From assembly GCF_018100785.1 (NCBI RefSeq), contig NZ_JAGJEC010000003.1:177401-241400 (forward strand): a DNA stretch of 64,000 nt, read 5' to 3'. Below, piece by piece: positions 17,347-25,071 of the stretch. This stretch comes from Maribacter sp. MMG018. GTDB lineage: Bacteria; Bacteroidota; Bacteroidia; Flavobacteriales; Flavobacteriaceae. Positions within the stretch are counted from its first letter, which is position 1, and every line of letters starts with the position of its first letter. The notes under the pieces are model-generated. The model saw only the letters and a program-made list of their open reading frames with translations. It was not told the DNA's origin and did not search any database. A program made the translations under genes and the position numbers.

Positions 17347-18123
17347 CTAGAAAACATTCAGCCCATTTACCAGTAGCACTCTTATACCTACAATAAATAC
17401 CAACAAGGCCGTTATCCTTTTTATTTCATGTGCAGAAAGTCTTTTTAGGCTTATTCTAATTCCCAATTGCCCCCCTAAGAAAACCGTAAGTCCCAAACAC
17501 AAAGTTTCTACCCATGGCAATGTCAACGAACCACTGGATACCAGCCCCAAAAGACCGGATACAGAATTCACCAAAATAAAAAAACTGGCCAAAGCCGCAA
17601 TTTTGATCGCCTTGTCCCATTTTAAATGATTTAATACCGGCGCCAGAAAAATACCACCACCAATACCTACCAGTCCAGATAAAAACCCAATACCCACCCC
17701 CAAAATATAACTTAGGTATTTAGGGTATTTTATAGTTTCTTTTTTTACTGGTTTCCAAGTAAAGGTTTGCAGTGCCAAAAACACCGCCGATAGTATCAGG
17801 GAAATACCAAGGATCACAAAAAAAATGTTCTCTTTTAACCTAAAAGATGCTCCTAAAAATGCCAAGGGTATGCTTGTAATCACAAAGGGCAAAAAGTCCT
17901 TTAGCTTTGCATGTCCGTTTTTAAAATACAAATAAGTACTTCCGGAGACTACTACCAAATTACAAACAAGGGCTATAGAACGTATTGCAAAAAAACTACC
18001 TAAAAAAAGAGTTAACAATGCCAAATAACTAGATCCACCGCCAAAACCTACCGAAGAATACAATGTTGCTATGACAAAAAAACCCAAACACAATAATATT
18101 AAGTTCTCAATAGGTATTTGCAT
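17347..18123 (-). CDS. TauE/SafE-type sulfite/anion exporter inside the Moco operon
   Basis: 258 residues, about eight transmembrane helices in two repeats, with the family signatures SVGFGGGSSYLA near residue 24 and SGLVGIGGGIFLAPVL in the second half. TauE/SafE proteins export sulfite, sulfoacetate or related anions. Start at ATG 18123 is preferred; a TTG three codons upstream is also in frame. Overlaps the end of moeB by 17 nt, so it is part of the operon. Possible jobs are removing sulfite linked to a molybdenum sulfite oxidase or moving oxyanions; both are inferences from context. Confidence 0.85.
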   Translation of the reverse strand: MQIPIENLILLCLGFFVIATLYSSVGFGGGSSYLALLTLFLGSFFAIRSIALVCNLVVVSGSTYLYFKNGHAKLKDFLPFVITSIPLAFLGASFRLKENIFFVILGISLILSAVFLALQTFTWKPVKKETIKYPKYLSYILGVGIGFLSGLVGIGGGIFLAPVLNHLKWDKAIKIAALASFFILVNSVSGLLGLVSSGSLTLPWVETLCLGLTVFLGGQLGIRISLKRLSAHEIKRITALLVFIVGIRVLLVNGLNVF

Positions 18124-19177
18124 AAGTTCCAACTAGGTTCATTCCTCCTTTTACATTTATGAATTCCTTATCGGGAAAAAGTTTTTGCATCAACAATACA
18201 GCTTTTTGACTTCTTACTCCCGACTGGCAAATTAAATAGACGGTTCCAGACATATTTATAGTATCCTTTTCTCGCTCCAACATGTTCAAAGGAATATTTT
18301 TTGCTCCCTTTAAATGTATTTTATCAAATTCTTGCTTGGTACGAACATCTACCAATTCTATATGACCTTTTGAAAGTAATTTTTGAATTTGCAGCGGTTC
18401 AATAGATTTAACCTTTGTATTGCAATCAAAATCATAGCTTTCGGCCAAACCTGTCAACTTCAGGTTCTCTGGGTTTAACTTAAACCTTATCTGTCTACTT
18501 TGTTGTGAAAGTGCATCATACAACAATAAAACACCTGACAAAACTCCTCTAAGGTCGGTAAGAACCTTGACCACTTCCAAGGCCTGAAAATTACCTATTA
18601 TACCCGGTAAAATTCCTAAAACACCATGCTCATTACAATTTGGAACCTCATCGGCATTCGGCATTGTCGGAAACAAGCAACGATAGGTAGGGCCATTTTT
18701 ATAGTTGAAAACACTAACCTGCCCCTCAAAACCATGTAAGGCACCATAAACAAAAGGCTTTTTTAAAACTACACAAGCATCATTGATCAGGTACCTTGTC
18801 GGAAAATTGTCGGAAGCGTCCACCACCAAATCATATTTTTCAATAATTTCCAAGGCATTATCGGTACCCAGAAATACTTGGTAGATATCAATTTTTGTTT
18901 CAGGGTTCTGTGCTTTGAGTTGATCTTTGGCCGCTACGACTTTAGGTTGCCCAACCATTGCGTCGGTATATAAAACCTGCCTATGTAAGTTAGATTTAGA
19001 TACCTTGTCGGCATCTACAATGCCCAAGGTACCTACTCCCATTGCATTTAAATAGACCAGCACAGGTACACCTAACCCACCTGCCCCGACTACCAGCACT
19101 TTCGATTTTTTTAGGGCAGCTTGCCCTTTTTCTCCAAAGTCGGATAAAATAATTTGTCTTTGATACCTACCGTTCAC
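18107..19177 (-). CDS. moeB: MoeB/ThiF-type adenylyltransferase fused to a rhodanese domain
   Basis: 356 residues. The N-terminal ~230 residues are an E1-like domain with VGAGGLGVPV (nucleotide binding), DNFPTRYLIND and NEHGVLG; it adenylates the C-terminal Gly of MoaD. The C-terminal ~100 residues are a rhodanese with the active loop CQSGVRS, able to carry persulfide sulfur to the activated carrier. This is the MoeZ/MOCS3-like fused arrangement. I place the start at GTG 19177, which forms a GTGA overlap with the mobA stop; extending upstream would run through mobA in another frame. Not a ThiF of thiamine synthesis by context. Confidence 0.9.
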   Translation of the reverse strand: MNGRYQRQIILSDFGEKGQAALKKSKVLVVGAGGLGVPVLVYLNAMGVGTLGIVDADKVSKSNLHRQVLYTDAMVGQPKVVAAKDQLKAQNPETKIDIYQVFLGTDNALEIIEKYDLVVDASDNFPTRYLINDACVVLKKPFVYGALHGFEGQVSVFNYKNGPTYRCLFPTMPNADEVPNCNEHGVLGILPGIIGNFQALEVVKVLTDLRGVLSGVLLLYDALSQQSRQIRFKLNPENLKLTGLAESYDFDCNTKVKSIEPLQIQKLLSKGHIELVDVRTKQEFDKIHLKGAKNIPLNMLEREKDTINMSGTVYLICQSGVRSQKAVLLMQKLFPDKEFINVKGGMNLVGTYANTY

Positions 19178-19767
19178 GATTCTAGTTTTAGACGTGCCTC
19201 GTTGTACTCGGTTTGTGAATTGGCGTTCATCAATACTTCGGGACAATTAGGAAAGACCAACTCTATATCATTATTGATCAAAAATTTACGCGGACATGAG
19301 CCATTACCTTGTTCTAAATAAACAATAGACTTTTTTAAGGCCTGTGGCTCCCAAATAGCGCACAAAGGTTCTGGCAACGGATTTTCTTTTATTACATAAG
19401 CAGTTGCCAATTTTACAGAATTCCTTTTAAGCACCAAATCTCTCAAAGCATCCTCATTCATTAAAGGAAGGTCACATGCCAAAACCAACCAAGCCACCTC
19501 CGGATGTTTTTTATGTGCGGAAAGCAAGCCATTGAACGGCCCCCGAAATTCGTCGGAGTCTACAATAGTATTGAACCTATCATCTATCTCTTCCAATTGA
19601 TCATTACGGACACTCATAAACACTTTTGTGCAGACCTTTTCTAAAAGTCCATACAAATATTCGCGTTGCGGAATGCCGTGATAAGGTATCAGTCCTTTAT
19701 CAGTTCCCATTCGACTACTCTTTCCTCCTGATAGGACCAGCCCGTAAAGCTTATCTTTTGAAATCAT
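19174..19767 (-). CDS. mobA: Molybdenum cofactor guanylyltransferase MobA
   Basis: Attaches GMP to molybdopterin to form MGD. 197 residues with the N-terminal GTP-binding pattern LSGGKSSRMGTDKG and the metal-binding LACDLPLMN near residue 95. Start at ATG 19767 is favoured because an AGGAGGA sits 4 nt upstream and the protein then begins MISKDKLYGLVLSGG; a longer start at 19818 would overlap moaC by 68 nt. As chosen it overlaps moaC by 17 nt and moeB by 4 nt. Presence of MobA implies bis-MGD enzymes (DMSO reductase family) in the organism. Confidence 0.92.
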   Translation of the reverse strand: MISKDKLYGLVLSGGKSSRMGTDKGLIPYHGIPQREYLYGLLEKVCTKVFMSVRNDQLEEIDDRFNTIVDSDEFRGPFNGLLSAHKKHPEVAWLVLACDLPLMNEDALRDLVLKRNSVKLATAYVIKENPLPEPLCAIWEPQALKKSIVYLEQGNGSCPRKFLINNDIELVFPNCPEVLMNANSQTEYNEARLKLES

Positions 19768-20224
19768 TTTTTCCTCCTGATTTTTGTTCAAGTTGTACTC
19801 CAGAAATAAGGATATCATGCGTCAAAGCCTTGCACATATCATAAATTGTCAAAGCAGCGACAGATACCCCGGTCAAAGCCTCCATCTCTACCCCCGTTTT
19901 TCCGTTACATTTAACGGTACAGGTAATTTTAAACTCGTTAACACCAGGTGTTATATCTACATCAATTTTAGAAAGGTTGATCTGGTGGCATAAGGGTATT
20001 AGTTCCGACGTTTTTTTAACCCCCTGTATTCCGGCTATTACCGCCGTTTGCACAATACTCCCCTTTTTTCCCAGAAAATCTTGTTGTGCCAGTATTTCAA
20101 AAATGTGGGAAGGAAACTTTACTTTACCCGTAGCTACGGCGACCCTGGTCGTAGGTATTTTCTCAGAAACATCTACCATTGCCGCATTTCCATCTTCATT
20201 AATATGTGATAATTTTTCTTTCAT
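19751..20224 (-). CDS. moaC: Cyclic pyranopterin monophosphate synthase MoaC
   Basis: Converts the 3',8-cyclo-GTP made by MoaA into cyclic pyranopterin monophosphate. 157 residues, the usual length. Conserved elements: MVDVSEKIPTTRVA, the ELIPLCHQI segment with the LCH motif, VEMEALTGVSVAALTIYDMCKA, and HD near the end. Its start overlaps the moaA stop by 1 nt (TAATG) and its 3' end encodes the strong Shine-Dalgarno-like sequence used for mobA. Confidence 0.96.
   Translation of the reverse strand: MKEKLSHINEDGNAAMVDVSEKIPTTRVAVATGKVKFPSHIFEILAQQDFLGKKGSIVQTAVIAGIQGVKKTSELIPLCHQINLSKIDVDITPGVNEFKITCTVKCNGKTGVEMEALTGVSVAALTIYDMCKALTHDILISGVQLEQKSGGKNDFKR
19772..19778 (-). promoter_or_regulatory. 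Strong Shine-Dalgarno sequence before mobA
   Basis: AGGAGGA on the minus strand, 4 nt before ATG 19767, inside the last codons of moaC (Gly-Gly-Lys). Such strong sites are uncommon in Bacteroidota, whose ribosomes mostly ignore them, so it may be fortuitous; it does favour this mobA start. Confidence 0.45.
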
Positions 20225-21207
20225 TATCCCCCGATTGAAGTCATTGAATTAGAAAATACATTTTTATACTTTTCTTGGGCCTCAAAACCTGTCTTGGCCC
20301 TATTGCCAACGGCCAATAAAATCTGTTCTTTTATTTTTTCCTCAGAACCGGTTTTCCTCATAACATCCCTAAGATTATTGCTCGCCTTGGCATACAAGCA
20401 GGTAATTACATCACCGGTAGCAGAAATACGGAGACGATTACAGCTACCACAAAATGTTCTACTAAAGGATGGTATTACCCCAAAAGTACCTTTAAAACCG
20501 GGTATCTTATAATTAATGGAGGTAGAAGTCTCCGGAGAAGGCAACCTATAATAATCCGGATGAGCAGATTTTATATGTCTCAATATATGCTTGTAATCCC
20601 AAGTTATCTTCTGAAAAGATTTTGAGCCGCCATTAAAGGGCATTTCCTCTAAAAACCGAACAGATACCTTATAATGTTTTGCCAACTCTAAAACAGGTAA
20701 TATATCTTGGGTGTTCTGATGCTCTAAAGCTATAAAATTGACACGTACATTAAACCCCTCGGTAATAAGCCTTATGAGATTGTTGTGCACCGTATCATAT
20801 TGATCCCTTCTTGTAATACGTTCAAAAGTTGCTTTGTCTATAGCATCTAAGCTTACATTTATATTCTTGATCCCCAAAGATTTTAGCTCATCTATATATG
20901 GCCCGATTAAAGTGGCGTTGGTGGTAATGGAGATATCGTTCAGCCCTTTCATTTTTGTTAGCTGGCGCATCAAATGCATTAAATCTTTTCGCACGAACGG
21001 TTCTCCTCCGGTAATTCTAATTTTATCGATGCCCTGAGAAACCAATATGGCACTCAACCGAGACAATTCCTCAATGGTCAATAACCGATCGTTCTTGACA
21101 AAATCAATACCTTCGGCGGGCATACAATAATTGCAACGCAAGTTACACCTATCGGTTACCGCGAGTCTGAGGTAATTAATTTTTCTTTGATGGTTATCTA
21201 CTAGCAT
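20224..21207 (-). CDS. moaA: GTP 3',8-cyclase MoaA (radical SAM)
   Basis: First enzyme of molybdenum cofactor synthesis, a radical SAM protein with two 4Fe-4S clusters. 327 residues. The N-terminal cluster motif CNLRCNYC lies near residues 20-27, followed by RITGGEPFVRKDL; the C-terminal cluster cysteines are in CGSCNRLRISATGDVITC. The protein ends in Gly-Gly, which is required for activity in characterised MoaA. Coupled to moaC by a TAATG overlap; 78 nt separate it from moaE upstream. Confidence 0.97.
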   Translation of the reverse strand: MLVDNHQRKINYLRLAVTDRCNLRCNYCMPAEGIDFVKNDRLLTIEELSRLSAILVSQGIDKIRITGGEPFVRKDLMHLMRQLTKMKGLNDISITTNATLIGPYIDELKSLGIKNINVSLDAIDKATFERITRRDQYDTVHNNLIRLITEGFNVRVNFIALEHQNTQDILPVLELAKHYKVSVRFLEEMPFNGGSKSFQKITWDYKHILRHIKSAHPDYYRLPSPETSTSINYKIPGFKGTFGVIPSFSRTFCGSCNRLRISATGDVITCLYAKASNNLRDVMRKTGSEEKIKEQILLAVGNRAKTGFEAQEKYKNVFSNSMTSIGG

Positions 21208-21285
21208 CGTATTTTATAATATCCTTTTTTTTTTGCATTGCACCCCATATAATTATTAGTGGGTTTGCGCTTTTCCTATGGGATC

Positions 21286-21708
21286 TTATGGATGGGCCGA
21301 AACCCAAACAGACTTATTCTTAAATATTTCCTTTTTCCAAATGGGAACAGTCTCCTTCAAGGTGTCTATTAAAAACCTACAGGCTTCAAAACAAGCCGAC
21401 CTGTGTGCCGAAGAAGCACCAACTATAACTACTGGCTCTTCTACCTTTTTCTTTCCGACCGCATGTTTTATGACCACTTTATTCAAGTCCCACTTAGCTA
21501 TGGCCATATCCGCAATTTTATCCATTTCTTTTAATGCCATGGATTTATAGGCCTCAAATTCCAAGGCCGTTACCTCTTCATTATCGGTAAACTCCCTAAC
21601 GGCCCCAAAAAAAACACATATTCCGCCACTACTACGATCCGATAATTCTTCGTAGACCGTTTTGGTATCCAGGTCATCTACTATTGCTACTGTTTTTTTC
21701 ATTATCAA
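21286..21708 (-). CDS. moaE: Molybdopterin synthase catalytic subunit MoaE
   Basis: Large subunit of molybdopterin synthase; transfers two sulfurs from MoaD thiocarboxylate to cPMP. 140 residues with FFGAVREFTDNEEVTALEFEAY near the N-terminus, HAVGKKKVEEP in the middle, and the conserved SSAHRSACFEACRFLID and PIWKKE segments that carry the active-site Arg and Lys residues. Overlaps moaD by 4 nt. Confidence 0.95.
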   Translation of the reverse strand: MIMKKTVAIVDDLDTKTVYEELSDRSSGGICVFFGAVREFTDNEEVTALEFEAYKSMALKEMDKIADMAIAKWDLNKVVIKHAVGKKKVEEPVVIVGASSAHRSACFEACRFLIDTLKETVPIWKKEIFKNKSVWVSAHP

Positions 21709-21953
21709 CCTCCGCTTACCGGTGGAATTACGGCCACCTCATCGTTGTTTTTTAAAACTAAATCATCTTGGGCATATTCGCCGTTCACCGCTATTGCAAA
21801 GGTAGATAGTTTGGACAGTGCGGGATAATCCTTTATTAATTGCACCTTTAAATCACCCACAGAACCGACAGTTTCCGTAGTAAAAGAAAACTTCATCTGT
21901 GAGACCCCTACAATATCTTTGGCAATGCCAAAAAACAACATTTCCACACCCAT
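21705..21953 (-). CDS. moaD: Molybdopterin synthase sulfur carrier subunit MoaD
   Basis: Ubiquitin-fold sulfur carrier, 82 residues, ending in the required Gly-Gly (PPVSGG). Begins MGVEMLFFGIAKDIVG, the first beta strand typical of MoaD, and contains FAIAVNGEYAQDDLVLKNNDEVAVIPP. First gene of the operon moaD-moaE-moaA-moaC-mobA-moeB-tauE-moeA, so it meets its adenylating enzyme MoeB on the same transcript. I see no clear promoter or molybdenum cofactor riboswitch in the 108 nt upstream. Confidence 0.93.
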   Translation of the reverse strand: MGVEMLFFGIAKDIVGVSQMKFSFTTETVGSVGDLKVQLIKDYPALSKLSTFAIAVNGEYAQDDLVLKNNDEVAVIPPVSGG

Positions 21954-22061
21954 TCAATTATTTTTTCTAGAACTTCTAAGATACTTATAATTATACAAGA
22001 AGTAGACTATACACCTTTCGATTTAACCTTTCTTTAAATATACCGATTAGGACAAACGGTC

Positions 22062-22874
22062 TTACTTTTTACCGTTTACATAATTGCCTCCCTCAGGTTT
22101 ATCATAAAACCCATTGTCTTTCGCCATTTTTTGTAACATTACATTCTCAAAAGACACTTTATTTCTTACCGCTATCATTTTTTTGTCTTCATGGGTATAC
22201 CAAGATATCGATTTGGGCAAAACAACCTCCCCTACCTTCATCCAATCGTTATACCTGATCCAATTAACCGAATCTGAGGCCTCCCCAGTCCTGTAAGTAA
22301 CGGTATAACCCAACCATTCCATCTGAAATGTATCTGGATTGTAATATAGGTAGTATTCATCTTTTGGCGAGGCCCCTACCCCATTATCATAGGTTATACG
22401 AATACCTGGGTAAGACATACCTTCAAACTCTAGGTTTTCGGCCTCTTGGTAGTTTATACCCTCGTCACCAAAGACAAAAGGCATTGTATAAAAATAGAAC
22501 ATTAGATTATGATAAAATGCAGGATTTCCCTTGTACGCGCCCTTTGGGTCGGACAACCAAACTTGTTCACCGTCAAAACCCAATGCCACATCATTGGCAT
22601 CTATTGTTATTTTGTCTTTTCTAGTGATCAAATCTATGTAATGGGTCTCTTTAATATCGCCTTTGGGCAAATCATAAGAAAGGCTGCGATACCCTTTCCA
22701 AGTATCAAATCCGCCATGTGCATCAAAAACCTTCTTTAGATTTTCAGGAAATTTTTTCTGGTCTTGCTGCACGGTGGCCACAACATCCTTTTTTACCGGC
22801 TCTTTTTTTTGGGCCTGTTCTTTACATCCAAAAAATCCGATTACAACTGCTAACAATACTAATTTTTTCATCAT
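22062..22874 (-). CDS. Lipoprotein, probably DUF6503-like
   Basis: 270 residues with a lipobox (VIGFFGCKE, Cys17) and a Lys-rich linker, then a domain beginning KVFDAHGGFDTWKGYRSLSYDL. That segment recalls a Bacteroidota lipoprotein family I know as DUF6503; I am not certain of the number. The mature domain is rich in aromatic beta strands and has repeated Tyr/Trp patterns, perhaps a LolA/LolB-like lipid-binding fold. Single gene, divergent from the SpoU methyltransferase. No enzymatic motif seen. Confidence 0.75.
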   Translation of the reverse strand: MMKKLVLLAVVIGFFGCKEQAQKKEPVKKDVVATVQQDQKKFPENLKKVFDAHGGFDTWKGYRSLSYDLPKGDIKETHYIDLITRKDKITIDANDVALGFDGEQVWLSDPKGAYKGNPAFYHNLMFYFYTMPFVFGDEGINYQEAENLEFEGMSYPGIRITYDNGVGASPKDEYYLYYNPDTFQMEWLGYTVTYRTGEASDSVNWIRYNDWMKVGEVVLPKSISWYTHEDKKMIAVRNKVSFENVMLQKMAKDNGFYDKPEGGNYVNGKK

Positions 22875-22909
22875 TCCTTTAAATTATATTTCCCCTTAGG
22901 TCGAAACTA

Positions 22910-22941
22910 TTGCTATTACTTAACAGATTCAAGTACTTTTG
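22910..22941 (+). promoter_or_regulatory. Promoter of the SpoU methyltransferase gene, probable leaderless start
   Basis: TTG (22910-22912), 21 nt spacer, TACTTTTG (22934-22941): a full match to the flavobacterial consensus. The -7 box ends 6 nt before ATG 22948, so the transcript should begin at or within a base or two of the start codon. Confidence 0.65.
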
Positions 22942-22947
22942 CAATTT

Positions 22948-23754
22948 ATGGAAGATATAAAACATATTAGTAGTATCCAGAATGCCTTGGTAAAAAGAGT
23001 AGTTCTTTTAAAAGAAAAGTCAAGAGAGCGAAAAAAAACCGGTCTTTTTGTATTGGAAGGACAACGCGAACTTAATCTTGCTGTAAAAGGAAACTATCGA
23101 ATAGAAAATATTTTTTATTGCGAACCACTTGTAGGCCAAACGGCACTTGACCTGTTGTCCGACATAGATTCTTCAATTCTTATATCGGTAAGTACAGAGG
23201 TGTATAAAAAAATGGCCCATCGCGATTCTACAGAAGGCATCGTTGCTTTGGCAAAAGCAAAGAACCACGATTTGTCACAATTAAAAATAAAAAATAAAAA
23301 TCCGTTGATCTTGGTAGCGGAAGCTCCTGAAAAACCCGGTAATATAGGCGCATTACTGAGAACTGCCGATGCCGCAAATTTAGACGCCGTATTTATTGCC
23401 AACCCAAAAACAGATCTTTACAATCCGAATATTATAAGATCTAGTGTGGGGTGCGTGTTTTCTAGAAACATAGTTATGGCGGACACCGGTACCATTATCA
23501 GTTTTTTCAAGGAAAACAATATAAAAATATATTGCGCCGCCTTATCGGCGTCGCTACCTTATACCGAAGTTGATCTTACAGAACCTGCTGCTATAGTCGT
23601 AGGCACCGAACATAGCGGGCTTAGCAACGAATGGCTTTCCAACTCTTTTCAAAACATCATAATACCTATGGAGGGTCAGATAGATTCTATGAACGTTTCG
23701 GTCTCGGCTGCAATACTTATATTTGAAGCCAAAAGACAACGAAGAAAATTCTGA
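22948..23754 (+). CDS. TrmH/SpoU family RNA 2'-O-methyltransferase
   Basis: 268 residues. An N-terminal RNA-binding region (SSIQNALVKRVVLLKEKSRERKK, as in the 23S rRNA enzyme RlmB/TsnR type) is followed by the SpoU domain with its three motifs: PGNIGALLRTADAA near 135, VVGTEHSGLSNEWL near 215, and IIPMEGQIDSMNVSVSAAI near 240, which form the knotted SAM site. Exact target (23S rRNA or tRNA) cannot be read from sequence. ATG 22948 is used; an in-frame TTG 9 nt earlier lies within the -7 box. Confidence 0.92.
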   Translation: MEDIKHISSIQNALVKRVVLLKEKSRERKKTGLFVLEGQRELNLAVKGNYRIENIFYCEPLVGQTALDLLSDIDSSILISVSTEVYKKMAHRDSTEGIVALAKAKNHDLSQLKIKNKNPLILVAEAPEKPGNIGALLRTADAANLDAVFIANPKTDLYNPNIIRSSVGCVFSRNIVMADTGTIISFFKENNIKIYCAALSASLPYTEVDLTEPAAIVVGTEHSGLSNEWLSNSFQNIIIPMEGQIDSMNVSVSAAILIFEAKRQRRKF

Positions 23755-23794
23755 CAACAAATTTTAGAATTTATCGTTTATTTCAAAAACCTAT

Positions 23795-25027
23795 ATGGAT
23801 AGTACGTTTGTTTTTTATTGCATTATAGGGATACTAATAAGTGAATTTTTATTAACGACCTTCTTAAACTATCTCAACGCCAAAAGGTTTAAAGACCCGG
23901 TGCCCGAAGACGTAAGAGATCTTTACAATGCCGACGAATATGAAAAATCACAGGCATACAAGTATACCAACTATAGATTCGGAATATTGACCTCCACTTT
24001 TTCATTGGTCTTGATCTTAGGTTTTCTCTTGTTAGGTGGATTCGGATGGGTCGATAATTTGGCAAACCAAATCACTACGGCCCCAATACCAAAGGCGCTG
24101 ATCTTTTTTGGCATTATACTTATCGGGAGTGATATATTGAGTACTCCTTTCTCTTATTATCAAACTTTTGTCATAGAAGAAAAATTCGGCTTCAACAAAA
24201 CGACCCTAAAAACCTTTATCTTGGATAAATTGAAAGGATGGATAATGATTTCCATCATCGGCGGTATAATCCTGTCAATGGTGATATGGTTTTTTCAGTG
24301 GGCCGGAACCAACTTTTGGATCTATACATGGATATTGGTAGCCTTATTCACTGTATTCACGAACTTGTTCTACAGCAAACTTATCGTTCCATTGTTCAAC
24401 AAACAAGAACCACTTCAAAATGGTAGCCTTAAGGAAAAAATAGAATCGTACGCGAACAAGGTAGGTTTTGAACTCAACAACATATTCGTTATAAACGGTT
24501 CTAAACGTTCAACAAAGGCTAACGCTTACTTTTCGGGGTTTGGAAAAGAAAAAAGGGTCACCCTTTACGACACCCTGATCAATGATCTGGAAGAAGATGA
24601 AATTTTGGCAGTACTGGCCCATGAAATCGGACATTATAAGAAAAAGCATATTATCTTCAATCTAACCACTTCGATATTATTAAGCGGTTTAATGCTCTTT
24701 GTCTTGTCCATTTTCATAAACAACCCAAACCTTTCTTTGGCCATAGGCGTTGCCCAGCCAAGTTTTCATGCCGCGCTGATCAGTTTTGGCATTCTCTATA
24801 GCCCCATATCTGAAGTTACAGGGTTGTTAATGAACTATTTATCTAGAAAATTTGAATATGAAGCCGATAATTTTGCTAAAAATACTTTTTCGGAAACACC
24901 CCTTATATCCTCTTTAAAAAAATTATCAAAGAACAGTTTAAGTAACCTTACCCCTCATCCTGCATATGTTTTTATGCATTACTCTCACCCCCCATTAGTT
25001 AAAAGAATACAGAATTTAAAGGCATAA
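23795..25027 (+). CDS. M48 family metalloprotease (Ste24-like)
   Basis: 410 residues, integral membrane. About seven hydrophobic helices surround the catalytic site HEIGH at residues 276-280 (AHEIGHYKKKH), and the third zinc ligand should be the Glu in FEYEADNFA near 351. The N-terminal DUF-like segment with VPEDVRDLYNADEYEKSQAY is the hallmark of the Ste24/CAAX protease 1 branch. In bacteria such enzymes act in membrane-protein quality control. Lies 44 nt before relA/spoT on the same strand. Confidence 0.93.
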   Translation: MDSTFVFYCIIGILISEFLLTTFLNYLNAKRFKDPVPEDVRDLYNADEYEKSQAYKYTNYRFGILTSTFSLVLILGFLLLGGFGWVDNLANQITTAPIPKALIFFGIILIGSDILSTPFSYYQTFVIEEKFGFNKTTLKTFILDKLKGWIMISIIGGIILSMVIWFFQWAGTNFWIYTWILVALFTVFTNLFYSKLIVPLFNKQEPLQNGSLKEKIESYANKVGFELNNIFVINGSKRSTKANAYFSGFGKEKRVTLYDTLINDLEEDEILAVLAHEIGHYKKKHIIFNLTTSILLSGLMLFVLSIFINNPNLSLAIGVAQPSFHAALISFGILYSPISEVTGLLMNYLSRKFEYEADNFAKNTFSETPLISSLKKLSKNSLSNLTPHPAYVFMHYSHPPLVKRIQNLKA

Positions 25028-25033
25028 TTTTTG

Positions 25034-25064
25034 TTGTCTAGCAGTTAAGATTGTACTATTTTTA
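25034..25064 (+). promoter_or_regulatory. Possible promoter of relA/spoT
   Basis: TTG (25034-25036), 20 nt spacer, TATTTTTA (25057-25064), one base off TAnnTTTG. Ends 7 nt before ATG 25072. Confidence 0.4.
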
Positions 25065-25071
25065 ATCTAGT

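Noticed and set aside
21954..22061. Molybdenum cofactor riboswitch before moaD
   Set aside because: Only 108 nt, with no stable multi-stem structure or conserved pattern I could recognise.
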